A DNA stretch of 42,161 bases from Candidatus Peribacteria bacterium RIFCSPHIGHO2_01_FULL_55_13 (GTDB lineage: Bacteria > Patescibacteriota > Gracilibacteria > Peribacterales > Peribacteraceae): positions 8,303 to 50,463 of the forward strand of contig MFXS01000004.1 of the NCBI GenBank assembly GCA_001788925.1, given 5' to 3'. Below, one piece after another: positions 1 through 6,878 of this stretch. Under the pieces are notes generated by a model that had not been told where the DNA came from, searched no databases, and saw only the letters and a list, made by a program, of their open reading frames with translations. The stretch's first letter is position 1, and the number at the start of each line of letters is the position of its first letter. A program made the translations under genes and the position numbers.

Positions 1-5
1 CGCTG

Positions 6-1073
6 ATGCGGTGGATTATGGGACTCACGGACGGCTGGCAACATCAGGAGCTTTTCTGGCGTATCTTCTTCGCTTCCTGTCTTATCCAGTGCGTATGGCT
101 CGTTGCCGATATGGCCCGTAATCGTACGCGCGAGGAACGGCTAACGCTGTGTGGCTTGTGGTTATTCACAGGGGCACTTCTTTTGCAGGCCGGCACCCTC
201 ATGATGGCCACGATCACAGCGGTGGAGGCACTCTTCCTTTGCTGGATGCTGGCGCGTCCCGAGCTTCTCCGGAAGTGGAGCATCCTCATCGCTGCGCTTT
301 GGCTGGAAATGCTTTTTGTGGCGTATCAAGGCACCCTCTTTGCACCGCTTGTGTGGCTTGCGCTTCAGAAATCCAATCTGTCTTTTAGCAAACGACTCAC
401 AGTATTCGTCGTGCCGATCATTCTTCTCGCACTCTACACCCTTACCAATCCCTTGGCGGTTGCGTCGCTTGGACTTGTTGGTGGCATGGGGAGGGGGGCA
501 GACGTATCGGAAATTCTTCTGCACACTTTTAAATTATGGCTTATTGGCGGCAGCGGTGTTCTGAGCATTCTGGGACTTCTTGGGATGATCAGACATCGGC
601 ATTGGGCATTGTTTGGCACCTTTTTGCTCGTGACGATCTACTGCGGTGTTTCCTACCGCGAATACTACGCGATCCTCTTCGCGCCGTTGTTTATTGCAGG
701 CGCTGCCCTGCCTTCCCAAAAGATTGCCTCTCCCGCGTTCCACCTTGCATTACAAATGGTGATCGGAGTCCTGCTGTTCCTCTATATACCGTTTGCACCG
801 CTTTCTACTGCCCGTGCCGTGCGCGCAGCTTTGGACGATGCCGGAATCGCGGGCCCTGTTCTTATTAACGGTTCCTTCGGGCATGAGTGGCAATATCTGA
901 TGCCGGGGCCGGTCCGAAAATACAACAGAGAAGAGGTCGATTCAGCCGTTGCTGTCATCTGTTCTCCGCCGGGTGTATGCGTGGAAGCAGACCATCGTCT
1001 GATGGACGAGAGTGGATTCAGAATGTACCCCGGATACGGTGATGAGGTGTGGATACGGAATCAGATTCCGTAG
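6..1073 (+). CDS. Polytopic membrane protein, probably 5'-truncated by the window edge
   Basis: The frame is open from the first ATG at 6 and also back to the window edge, so the true start may lie outside. The product is strongly hydrophobic for about its first 270 residues, with roughly eight membrane-spanning stretches. It ends in a soluble tail of about 80 residues with two cysteines (ICSPPGVCVEAD). This shape (helices, then an extracytoplasmic tail) resembles the C-terminal half of GT39/ArnT-like lipid-linked sugar transferases, but no catalytic motif is visible, so the function is not assigned. Its 3' end overlaps the convergent epimerase gene by 13 bases. The downstream sugar-nucleotide genes make a role in surface glycans plausible. 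Confidence 0.7.
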   Translation: MRWIMGLTDGWQHQELFWRIFFASCLIQCVWLVADMARNRTREERLTLCGLWLFTGALLLQAGTLMMATITAVEALFLCWMLARPELLRKWSILIAALWLEMLFVAYQGTLFAPLVWLALQKSNLSFSKRLTVFVVPIILLALYTLTNPLAVASLGLVGGMGRGADVSEILLHTFKLWLIGGSGVLSILGLLGMIRHRHWALFGTFLLVTIYCGVSYREYYAILFAPLFIAGAALPSQKIASPAFHLALQMVIGVLLFLYIPFAPLSTARAVRAALDDAGIAGPVLINGSFGHEWQYLMPGPVRKYNREEVDSAVAVICSPPGVCVEADHRLMDESGFRMYPGYGDEVWIRNQIP

Positions 1074-2059
1074 TACTCCCGATACCAATCGACAAACTTT
1101 TTCACTCCTTCTTCAATCCTTGTTTTTGGCTTGTAGCCAAGCATCTTCTGCGCTTTGGAAATGTCCGCTGATGTCGAAACAACGTCGCCGATCTGCATTG
1201 GGAGAAATTCTTTTTTGCCTTCTTTTCCGCATGCTTTCTCGACGGCGCTCACATAGTCCATCAACTCTTCCGTTTTTCCTCCGCCAAGGTTATAGATCTC
1301 ATACGGATCATTGCGATCAATGGCGGCAATCACACCGGAGACGATGTCGTCGATGTAGGTGAAGTCGCGCTGCATTTTTCCATGGCCGAAGATCGGCAGG
1401 GTCTTTCCTTTCATCACTGCATCCGTGAACAGGAAGAGCGCCATGTCGGGGCGGCCCCACGGCCCGTAGACCGTGAAGAAGCGGAGTCCCGTGCTGCGAA
1501 CGCCGTACACGGAATGGTAGACGTAGGCCTGCAGCTCGTTGGCCTTCTTCGTGAATCCGTAGATCGAGATCGGATGATCCACCGGGTGACTTTCCGAAAA
1601 CGGCTGTTCCTTGTTGTCGCCGTAGACGGCGCTTGTGGAAGCGTAAATCAAGCCGCCGATCTTATGCGTTCTCGTCGCCTCGATGATTCTGTTAAACCCG
1701 ACGACGTTGTCCTGTAAAAAGATATCCGGGTTATCGAGGGAGTGGCGGACGCCGGCTTGGGCAGCGAGGTGGCAGACGCGGGTGACGATTTGCGATTTGC
1801 GATTGATGATTTGCGATTTGTCGCTGCTGCTTGTGAGAGCATCGAATGCATTATCAAGAGTTTTTGGATCCGTGATGTCGCCGCGGACGAGGGTGAAGCC
1901 TTTCTCTTTCTCCAAAATCGCATTGCGGGCGACTTTGAGCGTGGGGTCGTAGTACTCGTTGAAGTTATCGATTCCGATTACCTCGTCTCCGCGCTTCAGA
2001 AGCGCCTGTGCGACGGAGAAGCCGATGAAGCCGGCCGATCCTGTAACGAGTATGCGCAT
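1061..2059 (-). CDS. UDP-glucuronate 4-epimerase-like NAD-dependent epimerase
   Basis: Extended short-chain dehydrogenase/reductase, likely interconverting UDP-glucuronate and UDP-galacturonate in the cytoplasm. The N-terminus MRILVTGSAGFIG carries the GxxGxxG nucleotide-binding loop. The conserved HLAAQAGVRHS, STSAVYG and YGFTKK (YxxxK) blocks and the RFFTVYGPWGRPDM block are typical of the GAE group. I chose the ATG at 2059 because Rossmann strand 1 starts there; a more upstream ATG adds six unlikely residues. Just before HLAAQ there is an insertion of about 18 residues containing KSQIINRKSQIV, encoded by a heptanucleotide array (1787-1821), absent from the usual family layout. The gene follows UDP-glucose dehydrogenase on the same strand, giving a two-step UDP-Glc to UDP-GalA route. 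Confidence 0.9.
   Translation of the reverse strand: MRILVTGSAGFIGFSVAQALLKRGDEVIGIDNFNEYYDPTLKVARNAILEKEKGFTLVRGDITDPKTLDNAFDALTSSSDKSQIINRKSQIVTRVCHLAAQAGVRHSLDNPDIFLQDNVVGFNRIIEATRTHKIGGLIYASTSAVYGDNKEQPFSESHPVDHPISIYGFTKKANELQAYVYHSVYGVRSTGLRFFTVYGPWGRPDMALFLFTDAVMKGKTLPIFGHGKMQRDFTYIDDIVSGVIAAIDRNDPYEIYNLGGGKTEELMDYVSAVEKACGKEGKKEFLPMQIGDVVSTSADISKAQKMLGYKPKTRIEEGVKKFVDWYREYYGI
1787..1821. repeat. In-frame 5 x 7-nt word array inside the epimerase gene
   Basis: Five consecutive heptamers: GATTTGC, GATTTGC, GATTGAT, GATTTGC, GATTTGT. Read on the minus strand they encode most of the inserted peptide KSQIINRKSQIV. The same word family occurs at 10810, 11787, 25596 and 28280. Confidence 0.9.
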
Positions 2060-2080
2060 GCGAAAACATCTTATCATTAA

Positions 2081-2191
2081 TGACCAATGACCAAATTACA
2101 ATGACCAAACAATAACCAGTACACCCTGATCCCCTGGTTTTGTTCATTGAGTATTTCTCCTGCCTGGTCATTGTAATTTGGTCATTGGTCA
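2081..2191. repeat. 27-bp perfect inverted repeat built of 7-nt words
   Basis: The left arm (2081-2107) is TGACCAA, TGACCAA, ATTACAA, TGACCA; the right arm (2165-2191) is its exact reverse complement. A 57-nt spacer separates them. The element fills the gap between the ugd stop (2194-2196) and the epimerase start (2059). A transcript would fold into a long hairpin, so it may terminate, attenuate or process the ugd-epimerase message. Confidence 0.92.
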
Positions 2192-2193
2192 CT

Positions 2194-3504
2194 TTATCGC
2201 ACTCCTACTCCCCAGTAGGTCAGCCCCGCATCCCGCACTTCCGCAGGGTCATACACATTCCGACCGTCAAACAGTTCCTTTCCCCGCATGATTTCTTTTA
2301 ATTTCCGCAGATCCACGCCACGGAAGGCATCCCATTCTGTGAGAAGGACGACGGCATCCGCTTCTTTTGCGGCATCTATCGGGGAAACGGCATACGTCAC
2401 TTTCTTTTTGAGGATGGCTTTCGCTTTCTCCATCGCCACAGGATCGTGGACGGAAACCTTGTGGCCGGCGCGCGTGAGTAACGGAATCAGATCCAGGCTC
2501 GGCGCTTCGCGAAGATCATCCGTTTTCGGTTTGAACGAAAGCCCCCAGATGGCGACCGTGGCATTGGGCGGAAGCGTGCCGAGAATCTTTTTGAAGAAGC
2601 GCTGACGCTGGCGGTTGTTCATATCATGCGTCGCTTTTACAAGAGGGAGGGGGACACCGGTCTCTTTGCTGAGCGCGATCAGGGCCTTCACATCCTTCGG
2701 GAAACAGCTGCCGCCGTAGCCGATGCCGGCATGCAGGAAGCGCGGACCGATGCGGTCATCGAGCCCCATACCTGCAGCAACCTCTCGGACAGATCCTCCT
2801 GTTGTTTCGCAGAGTTCACTGATCATATTAATGAACGAGATCTTGTTCGCCAGGAACGCGTTGCTTGCGTACTTCACAATCTCCGCCGATTCGCGCGTCA
2901 TGAAGAGGAGCGGTTTTCCGACTCGCGTGAGCGGCTGATAGATGTCCTCCATCACATGCTTCGATTTCTCATCACCATTGATTCCGACGACGATACGATC
3001 CGGCTGCATGGTGTCATGGACGGCATTTCCCTCGCGGAGGAATTCCGGATTGCTGATGACGGGAATCTTGTGGGGCACTTCGCGCTTGCGGAGCACTTCC
3101 GCGATCAGGTCCTCGCATTTCTTTCCGGTTCCCACCGGCACGGTGGACTTATTCACAAAGACGAGATCATTCTCCGCGTGCTCGGCCACCGACTGCGCCA
3201 CAGTGAATACGGCGCGGAGGTCAGCCGAAAAGTCGGCATTCGGAGGAGTGGCGACCGCGGAGAAGATCACCTGTGCACCCGGCATCGCTTCCGAAAGCTC
3301 GGTCGTAAATGAAAGTCTGCCGCTTGCGAGGTTCCGGACGATCAATTCTTCGAGCTCCGGCTCGTAGATGGGGGATTTTCCGGACTTCAGAAGCTTCACT
3401 TTGGCTTCGTCGATATCCACGCCGATGACTTCATGGCCGAGCTCCGCAAAGCAGGCTGCGGAAACCAGGCCGACATATCCGGTACCGACGATTGCTATCT
3501 TCAT
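2194..3504 (-). CDS. ugd: UDP-glucose 6-dehydrogenase
   Basis: Oxidises UDP-glucose to UDP-glucuronate with two NAD+ in the cytoplasm. The 436-residue length is normal for the bacterial enzyme. Visible features are the N-terminal NAD loop GTGYVGL (8-13), ANKSTVPVGTG-like block around 118-127, Lys211 in VKYASNAFLAN, and the catalytic Cys267 in GIGYGGSCFPKD. The C-terminal UDP-binding half contains the WGLSFKPKTDDLREAPS block. The ATG at 3504 begins directly at strand 1 (MKIAIVGTGYVG). The product is the substrate for the epimerase encoded just downstream. A TATTCT hexamer ends five bases before the ATG, and no Shine-Dalgarno is present. Confidence 0.97.
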   Translation of the reverse strand: MKIAIVGTGYVGLVSAACFAELGHEVIGVDIDEAKVKLLKSGKSPIYEPELEELIVRNLASGRLSFTTELSEAMPGAQVIFSAVATPPNADFSADLRAVFTVAQSVAEHAENDLVFVNKSTVPVGTGKKCEDLIAEVLRKREVPHKIPVISNPEFLREGNAVHDTMQPDRIVVGINGDEKSKHVMEDIYQPLTRVGKPLLFMTRESAEIVKYASNAFLANKISFINMISELCETTGGSVREVAAGMGLDDRIGPRFLHAGIGYGGSCFPKDVKALIALSKETGVPLPLVKATHDMNNRQRQRFFKKILGTLPPNATVAIWGLSFKPKTDDLREAPSLDLIPLLTRAGHKVSVHDPVAMEKAKAILKKKVTYAVSPIDAAKEADAVVLLTEWDAFRGVDLRKLKEIMRGKELFDGRNVYDPAEVRDAGLTYWGVGVR

Positions 3505-3509
3505 ACGTG

Positions 3510-3596
3510 AGAATACTAGAGTATTAGAATACTAGAGTACCAGGAAAAGGTCGCACGCTTTTTCATGTCGTCCTAGTATTCTAGTACTCTAGCCCT
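3510..3596. repeat. Imperfect inverted repeat of 8-nt words between ugd and adoK
   Basis: The left array (3510-3541) is AGAATACT, AGAGTATT, AGAATACT, AGAGTACC. The right array (3573-3596) is CTAGTATT, CTAGTACT, CTAGCCCT. Bases 3516-3535 pair with 3573-3592 with one mismatch. It sits in the divergent promoter gap of ugd and the adenosine kinase gene. Confidence 0.88.
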
Positions 3597-3602
3597 TACA
3601 TC

Positions 3603-4601
3603 GTGCCCAAGCGCATCCTGATCACCGGCTCCATCGCCTACGACCTCCTCCTTTCGTATGAAGGTTCGTTTGCCGATGCGATCAAAGGGGGATCCATCGA
3701 CCGGCTTTCCGTGAGCTTCTTCGCGCCGCATCTTAAGCGCCACCGCGGCGGCACGGGCTCCAACATTGCATGGAACCTGAGGCTTCTTGGCGGCAATCCG
3801 TTACTCGTGGGGACAGTTGGTACGGACGGAGGGGAATACTGCGCGCTCATGGAAGAGCGGGGTATTGATACGTCACACGTCGAACGGAGAAAAGACAGCA
3901 TCACGGCGACGGCGATTATCGGGACAGATAACGGCGAGCGGCAGATTGCATTCTTTCATCCCGGCGCGGATTCACTGGGTACGTGGCCCGCCTACGCTTC
4001 TGAGGAAGCTTCGGTGGGCAGGCCAAATCTCAATGAGGAACGCGATGATATTGCATGGGCGATTGTCGGTGCGCGCAATCCTGTTCTCATGATGGAAGCT
4101 GCGCGATGGTGCGGTAAAGCGGGATTGGCTCTTCTCTTTGATCCCGCGCAGCAGATCATCGCGCTGAGTGCGGATGAATTACGATCGGCGATCGGAGCAA
4201 GCAGGGGAGTCATCTGCAATGAATACGAATGGAGTGTGCTTTCCGAGCGGACAGGAATGCAGGCAGAGGACATTCTGCAGACAGCGGAATTTCTGATTGT
4301 GACGCAGGGGGATAAGGGAGTCGAGCTCTACGAGAATGCAAAAAGCAAAAATAAAAAAGCAAAAATTCCCGCCTGCAGAGCTGATCAGGTGATCAACCCG
4401 ACCGGAGCAGGGGATGCATTCCGTGCAGGACTATTATTCGGTTTAGAAAAGAAATGGGATCTTGCGGATTGCTGCAGACTCGGCGCTGCGATGGGATCAT
4501 TTGTTGTGGAGATTGAGGGAACTCTGTTGGAAGGCCTTGATATAGATGTCGTCGGACAAAGAGTGCAGCAAACCTATGGCAAAACTCTTCCTCTCCTGTA
4601 A
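3603..4601 (+). CDS. adoK: Adenosine kinase, PfkB family
   Basis: Predicted to phosphorylate adenosine to AMP. It has the PfkB fold signatures: the N-terminal ITGSIAYD block, the substrate-binding HRGGTGSNIAWN block (47-58), and the ATP/anion-hole motif NPTGAGDAFRAG with catalytic Asp271. The overall pattern (VSFF...HRGGTGSN, FDPAQQ, NEYEW) is closest to bacterial adenosine kinases such as the mycobacterial type rather than sugar kinases. The start is GTG at 3603. Ten bases downstream lies S-adenosylhomocysteine hydrolase, whose product is adenosine, which supports the substrate call. A Lys-rich low-complexity patch (about residues 246-255) before NPTGAGD is encoded by a heptamer array at 4338-4365 and looks inserted. 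Confidence 0.88.
   Translation: MPKRILITGSIAYDLLLSYEGSFADAIKGGSIDRLSVSFFAPHLKRHRGGTGSNIAWNLRLLGGNPLLVGTVGTDGGEYCALMEERGIDTSHVERRKDSITATAIIGTDNGERQIAFFHPGADSLGTWPAYASEEASVGRPNLNEERDDIAWAIVGARNPVLMMEAARWCGKAGLALLFDPAQQIIALSADELRSAIGASRGVICNEYEWSVLSERTGMQAEDILQTAEFLIVTQGDKGVELYENAKSKNKKAKIPACRADQVINPTGAGDAFRAGLLFGLEKKWDLADCCRLGAAMGSFVVEIEGTLLEGLDIDVVGQRVQQTYGKTLPLL
4338..4365. repeat. In-frame 4 x 7-nt word array inside adoK
   Basis: Four heptamers: GCAAAAA, GCAAAAA, TAAAAAA, GCAAAAA. They are read as part of NAKSKNKKAKIP, between a strand and the GAGD loop. The same words form an intergenic inverted pair at 17518-17601. Confidence 0.88.
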
Positions 4602-4611
4602 CAATCCCCCC

Positions 4612-5865
4612 ATGTCTTACGTCAAAGACCCTTCTCTTGCCGCGCAAGGAAAACTGAACCTCGAAATCGCCGAGAAGCGCATGGGCGCCCTCATGCTTTT
4701 GCGCGAACGTTTTGCCAAAGAGCAGCCCTTCAAGGGCCTCACGATCGGCATGGCATTGCATGTGACCAAGGAAACGGGAATTCTTGTCCGTACGCTCAGA
4801 GACGGCGGTGCCAAGGTCGCGATCACCGGATGTAATCCTTTGAGTACCCAGGATGACGTAGCTGCTGCGCTTGCCGAAGAAAAGGATGTTCTTGTTTGGG
4901 CGTATAAAGGAGAGAGCAAGGAGGACTACTACAAGTTCCTCACGGCTGTTATCGCAACCGAGCCCGATATCACGATCGACGACGGCTGCGACCTCGTCAC
5001 GGAAATCCATACGAAGCACCCGCACCTGCTCCAGAAACTTCTGGGCGGCTGCGAGGAGACGACCACAGGCATTATTCGCCTGCACTCCATGGTCCGAGAC
5101 GGCGCCCTCAAGATCCCGATGGTGGCGGTGAACGATAACAAGACCAAACACCTCTTTGATAACTACTACGGCACGGGCCAGTCCACATTCGATGGCATCC
5201 TCCGCTCTACCAATCTTCTTATCGCCGGAAAGACTGTCGTGGTTGTCGGCTACGGAAGCTGCGGCAAAGGAGTCGCGATGCGCGCCAAGGGGCTCGGAGC
5301 CAACGTGATCGTCACGGAAGTGGATCCCTTTGCGGCGCTTCAGGCTGCGATGGACGGCCACCGTGTCCTTCCGATGGCCGAAGCCGCGCCCGTTGGCGAC
5401 CTCTTCATCACCGTAACAGGAAACCTCAATGTCATCCGTTACGAACACATCGAGAAAATGAAAGACGCTTCCGTGCTCGCGAACTCCGGCCACTTCGATT
5501 GTGAACTTGATCTCAAGGCTCTGGAAAAAATGGCACGTCGCAAGCGCCGAGTACGTCACTATCTCGATGAGTACATGCTCAAAGATGGCCGCATCATTTA
5601 TGTAGCCGGAGAGGGGAGACTCGTGAACCTGGCCTCGGCTGAAGGTCACCCGAGCGAAGTGATGAGTATGAGTTTCCTGGGTCAGGCGCTGGCCTGTGAG
5701 TATCTGGTAAAGAACCGCGGAAATCTGAAACCCGAAGTCATCACGCTGCCCGAAGAAATCGATCAGCAGATTTCCGCGGCGCAGCTCGCGATCATGGGTG
5801 TAAAAATCGATAAGCTTACGGCGGAGCAAGAGGCGTATCTGAAGAGCTGGAAAGAGGGGACGTAG
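4612..5865 (+). CDS. ahcY: S-adenosylhomocysteine hydrolase (adenosylhomocysteinase)
   Basis: Hydrolyses SAH to adenosine and homocysteine using bound NAD. The 417-residue protein shows the substrate residues in DDGCDLVTEIH, GCEETTTGI and NDNKTKHLFDNYYGTGQS, the NAD loop GYGSCGKG (213-220), and the catalytic histidine in NSGHFD. It is the short archaeal/Thermotoga-like form: the C-terminus stops at YLKSWKEGT and lacks the Lys/Tyr tail that reaches into the partner's NAD site in the longer enzymes. I chose the ATG at 4612 (MSYVKDPSLA) because upstream in-frame codons overlap adoK and look non-native. It forms an operon with adoK, so both SAH products that inhibit methylation can be removed. 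Confidence 0.96.
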   Translation: MSYVKDPSLAAQGKLNLEIAEKRMGALMLLRERFAKEQPFKGLTIGMALHVTKETGILVRTLRDGGAKVAITGCNPLSTQDDVAAALAEEKDVLVWAYKGESKEDYYKFLTAVIATEPDITIDDGCDLVTEIHTKHPHLLQKLLGGCEETTTGIIRLHSMVRDGALKIPMVAVNDNKTKHLFDNYYGTGQSTFDGILRSTNLLIAGKTVVVVGYGSCGKGVAMRAKGLGANVIVTEVDPFAALQAAMDGHRVLPMAEAAPVGDLFITVTGNLNVIRYEHIEKMKDASVLANSGHFDCELDLKALEKMARRKRRVRHYLDEYMLKDGRIIYVAGEGRLVNLASAEGHPSEVMSMSFLGQALACEYLVKNRGNLKPEVITLPEEIDQQISAAQLAIMGVKIDKLTAEQEAYLKSWKEGT

Positions 5866-5960
5866 TATCTGTTTCTTTTTCGGACGACACACACCAAGAA
5901 TGGCATTGTTTGGCCTTAAAACACCTCTACAGAGTGGTACCGCTGCGCCGGTACATACTC

Positions 5961-5988
5961 TTGACAGTCAAGAAAACTGGACTACTAT
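5961..5988 (+). promoter_or_regulatory. Strong sigma70-type promoter for the structured transcript
   Basis: Consensus -35 TTGACA (5961-5966), a 16-bp spacer and -10 TACTAT (5983-5988). The same TTGACA-16-TACTAT arrangement drives the small gene at 38700. Expected transcription start is near 5995. Confidence 0.75.
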
Positions 5989-6244
5989 CTTTTCAACGTG
6001 AACGTTCCCCATCTCCTCCTTCCGGTCTCCTTTATTCGCTGCATGAAGCAGACGGAAGGGATTGCGTAAGAGGTATACCGGAGAGCGAAGCATCCCTTCC
6101 CACCCAAAGAAGGTTCGTTTACGTAGAACTAGGACAAGATCCTTCACACCACCGAAGTACGTATACTGCTCTGTCTCTCTTGGAAAGAGACTCTGGCATT
6201 CGCTGGAGATTCGGCAGAGTAACAAGTTTTTAGGAGGGACATCA

Positions 6245-6364
6245 ATGTCCAAGAACGTCTCAGGGGAACGGCTAGCGATGATTTACGGTACCCGAAAGGG
6301 TGCTAAGAAAACGAGCCCCTCCGCCAAACAGCGGAGGAGAAGAAAGGGGGCGAAGGCCTCCTAA
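6245..6364 (+). CDS. Possible 39-aa very basic small protein
   Basis: A short ORF beginning MSKNVSGERLAMIYG and ending RRRRKGAKAS. It is preceded by AGGAGG (6232-6237) at optimal spacing, the only textbook Shine-Dalgarno I found in the window. It is rich in Lys/Arg, so it could bind RNA or the ribosome, but I recognise no family. The reading frame lies inside strongly self-complementary sequence. The AGGAGG can pair with two downstream CCTCCTAA copies, so translation might be switched by RNA structure. Alternatively the ORF is a chance frame in a noncoding RNA. A terminator-like hairpin follows 30 bases after the stop. Confidence 0.45.
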   Translation: MSKNVSGERLAMIYGTRKGAKKTSPSAKQRRRRKGAKAS

Positions 6365-6394
6365 ATCTGGGCAACTATGCCCTCCTAATTATTC

Positions 6395-6424
6395 GGCCCG
6401 GTCTGCTGCAAAGCGGACCGGGCC
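6395..6424 (+). terminator. Terminator-like GC-rich hairpin
   Basis: GGCCCGGTC (6395-6403) pairs perfectly with GACCGGGCC (6416-6424) around a 12-nt loop. The following sequence is only moderately T-rich (tcgtctcattctt), so it is a weak intrinsic terminator or a 3' stabilising stem. Confidence 0.6.
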
Positions 6425-6497
6425 TCGTCTCATTCTTGAGTCCGAGCAGTGTGCGCATTTCAATCTAAAACACAAATCAAAGTCATTATATCGATAT

Positions 6498-6525
6498 TTG
6501 ACATTATACAAAAAAAGTATACGAT
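6498..6525 (+). promoter_or_regulatory. Promoter upstream of the 87-aa protein
   Basis: TTGACA (6498-6503), a 16-bp spacer and TACGAT (6520-6525) in an AT-rich stretch. It would give a leader of about 33 bases before the ATG at 6565. Confidence 0.55.
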
Positions 6526-6564
6526 TTAACTCGTTCCGGTCTCCATTTCTTCCCCCTCCCAGCC

Positions 6565-6828
6565 ATGACGAAATTCGAGGAAAAGTTTCCAGACGTGCTG
6601 GGGGTTGATCATACCGACGTAGCGCCCTCACCTCGTGATCTTCTCCAGGAGAAGGGTGTTTTGATAGATCCTAATATGCCAGCTGATAGCGTGTATTTTA
6701 CACACGCTCTCGCCCTTACTCTCGATCATGAAAGGGCTATGGCAGAAGACAGTATGAAACCTACTCTTTTGCAAAATGCCCAAGAAGAAGATCCTGATTT
6801 TGATCACACGCGTCAGTCTCAGGCGTAA
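6565..6828 (+). CDS. Small acidic hypothetical protein (87 aa)
   Basis: I do not recognise this protein. It is hydrophilic and acidic, has no membrane segment or signal peptide, and ends in a charged, probably disordered tail (EEDPDFDHTRQSQA). A TTGACA-16-TACGAT promoter precedes it, which supports a real gene, but no Shine-Dalgarno is visible. The region is more AT-rich than its neighbours. It lies between the structured transcript and the PolX gene, both on the same strand. A chance ORF cannot be excluded. Confidence 0.55.
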   Translation: MTKFEEKFPDVLGVDHTDVAPSPRDLLQEKGVLIDPNMPADSVYFTHALALTLDHERAMAEDSMKPTLLQNAQEEDPDFDHTRQSQA

Positions 6829-6878
6829 CGCACGATCTTCCATCAGTATTCTCTCTCCATCGGAGTATCCTGTACTCC

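Larger units (their letters stand above)
5995..6424 (+). ncRNA. Highly structured transcript of unknown class (ncRNA or long leader of a 39-aa ORF)
   Basis: This 379-base gap after ahcY holds no normal gene but has a consensus promoter, many nested hairpins and a GC-rich terminal hairpin. Visible pairings: CCTTCCG with CGGAAGG around an inner CTGC/GCAG stem; an alternative AAGGGAT with ATCCCTT; GTCTCT with AGAGAC; CCCGAAAGGG, a GNRA-capped stem; and CCTCCGC with GCGGAGG. A TTTAGGAGGG segment (about 6229-6238) is complementary to two downstream copies of CCTCCTAA (near 6357 and 6382), so alternative long-range stems are possible. I looked for the conserved cores of RNase P RNA, tmRNA, SRP RNA and 6S RNA and did not see them. 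The boundaries are inferred from promoter and terminator. Confidence 0.45.

Noticed and set aside
2081-2191. CRISPR array or attachment site explanation for the tandem words
   Set aside because: The repeats are 7-9 nt, contiguous without unique spacers, often inverted, and no cas or integrase gene is nearby.
4393-5892. A 499-codon open frame on the minus strand opposite adoK and ahcY
   Set aside because: It is exactly antisense to ahcY, whose full set of catalytic motifs is intact. The translation is His/Arg-rich shadow sequence with no recognisable domain.
5995-6424. RNase P RNA, tmRNA, SRP RNA or 6S RNA
   Set aside because: I looked for their conserved cores (for example GAGGAAAGTCC, the tRNA-like ends of tmRNA, the SRP Alu/GNAR core) on both strands and did not find them.
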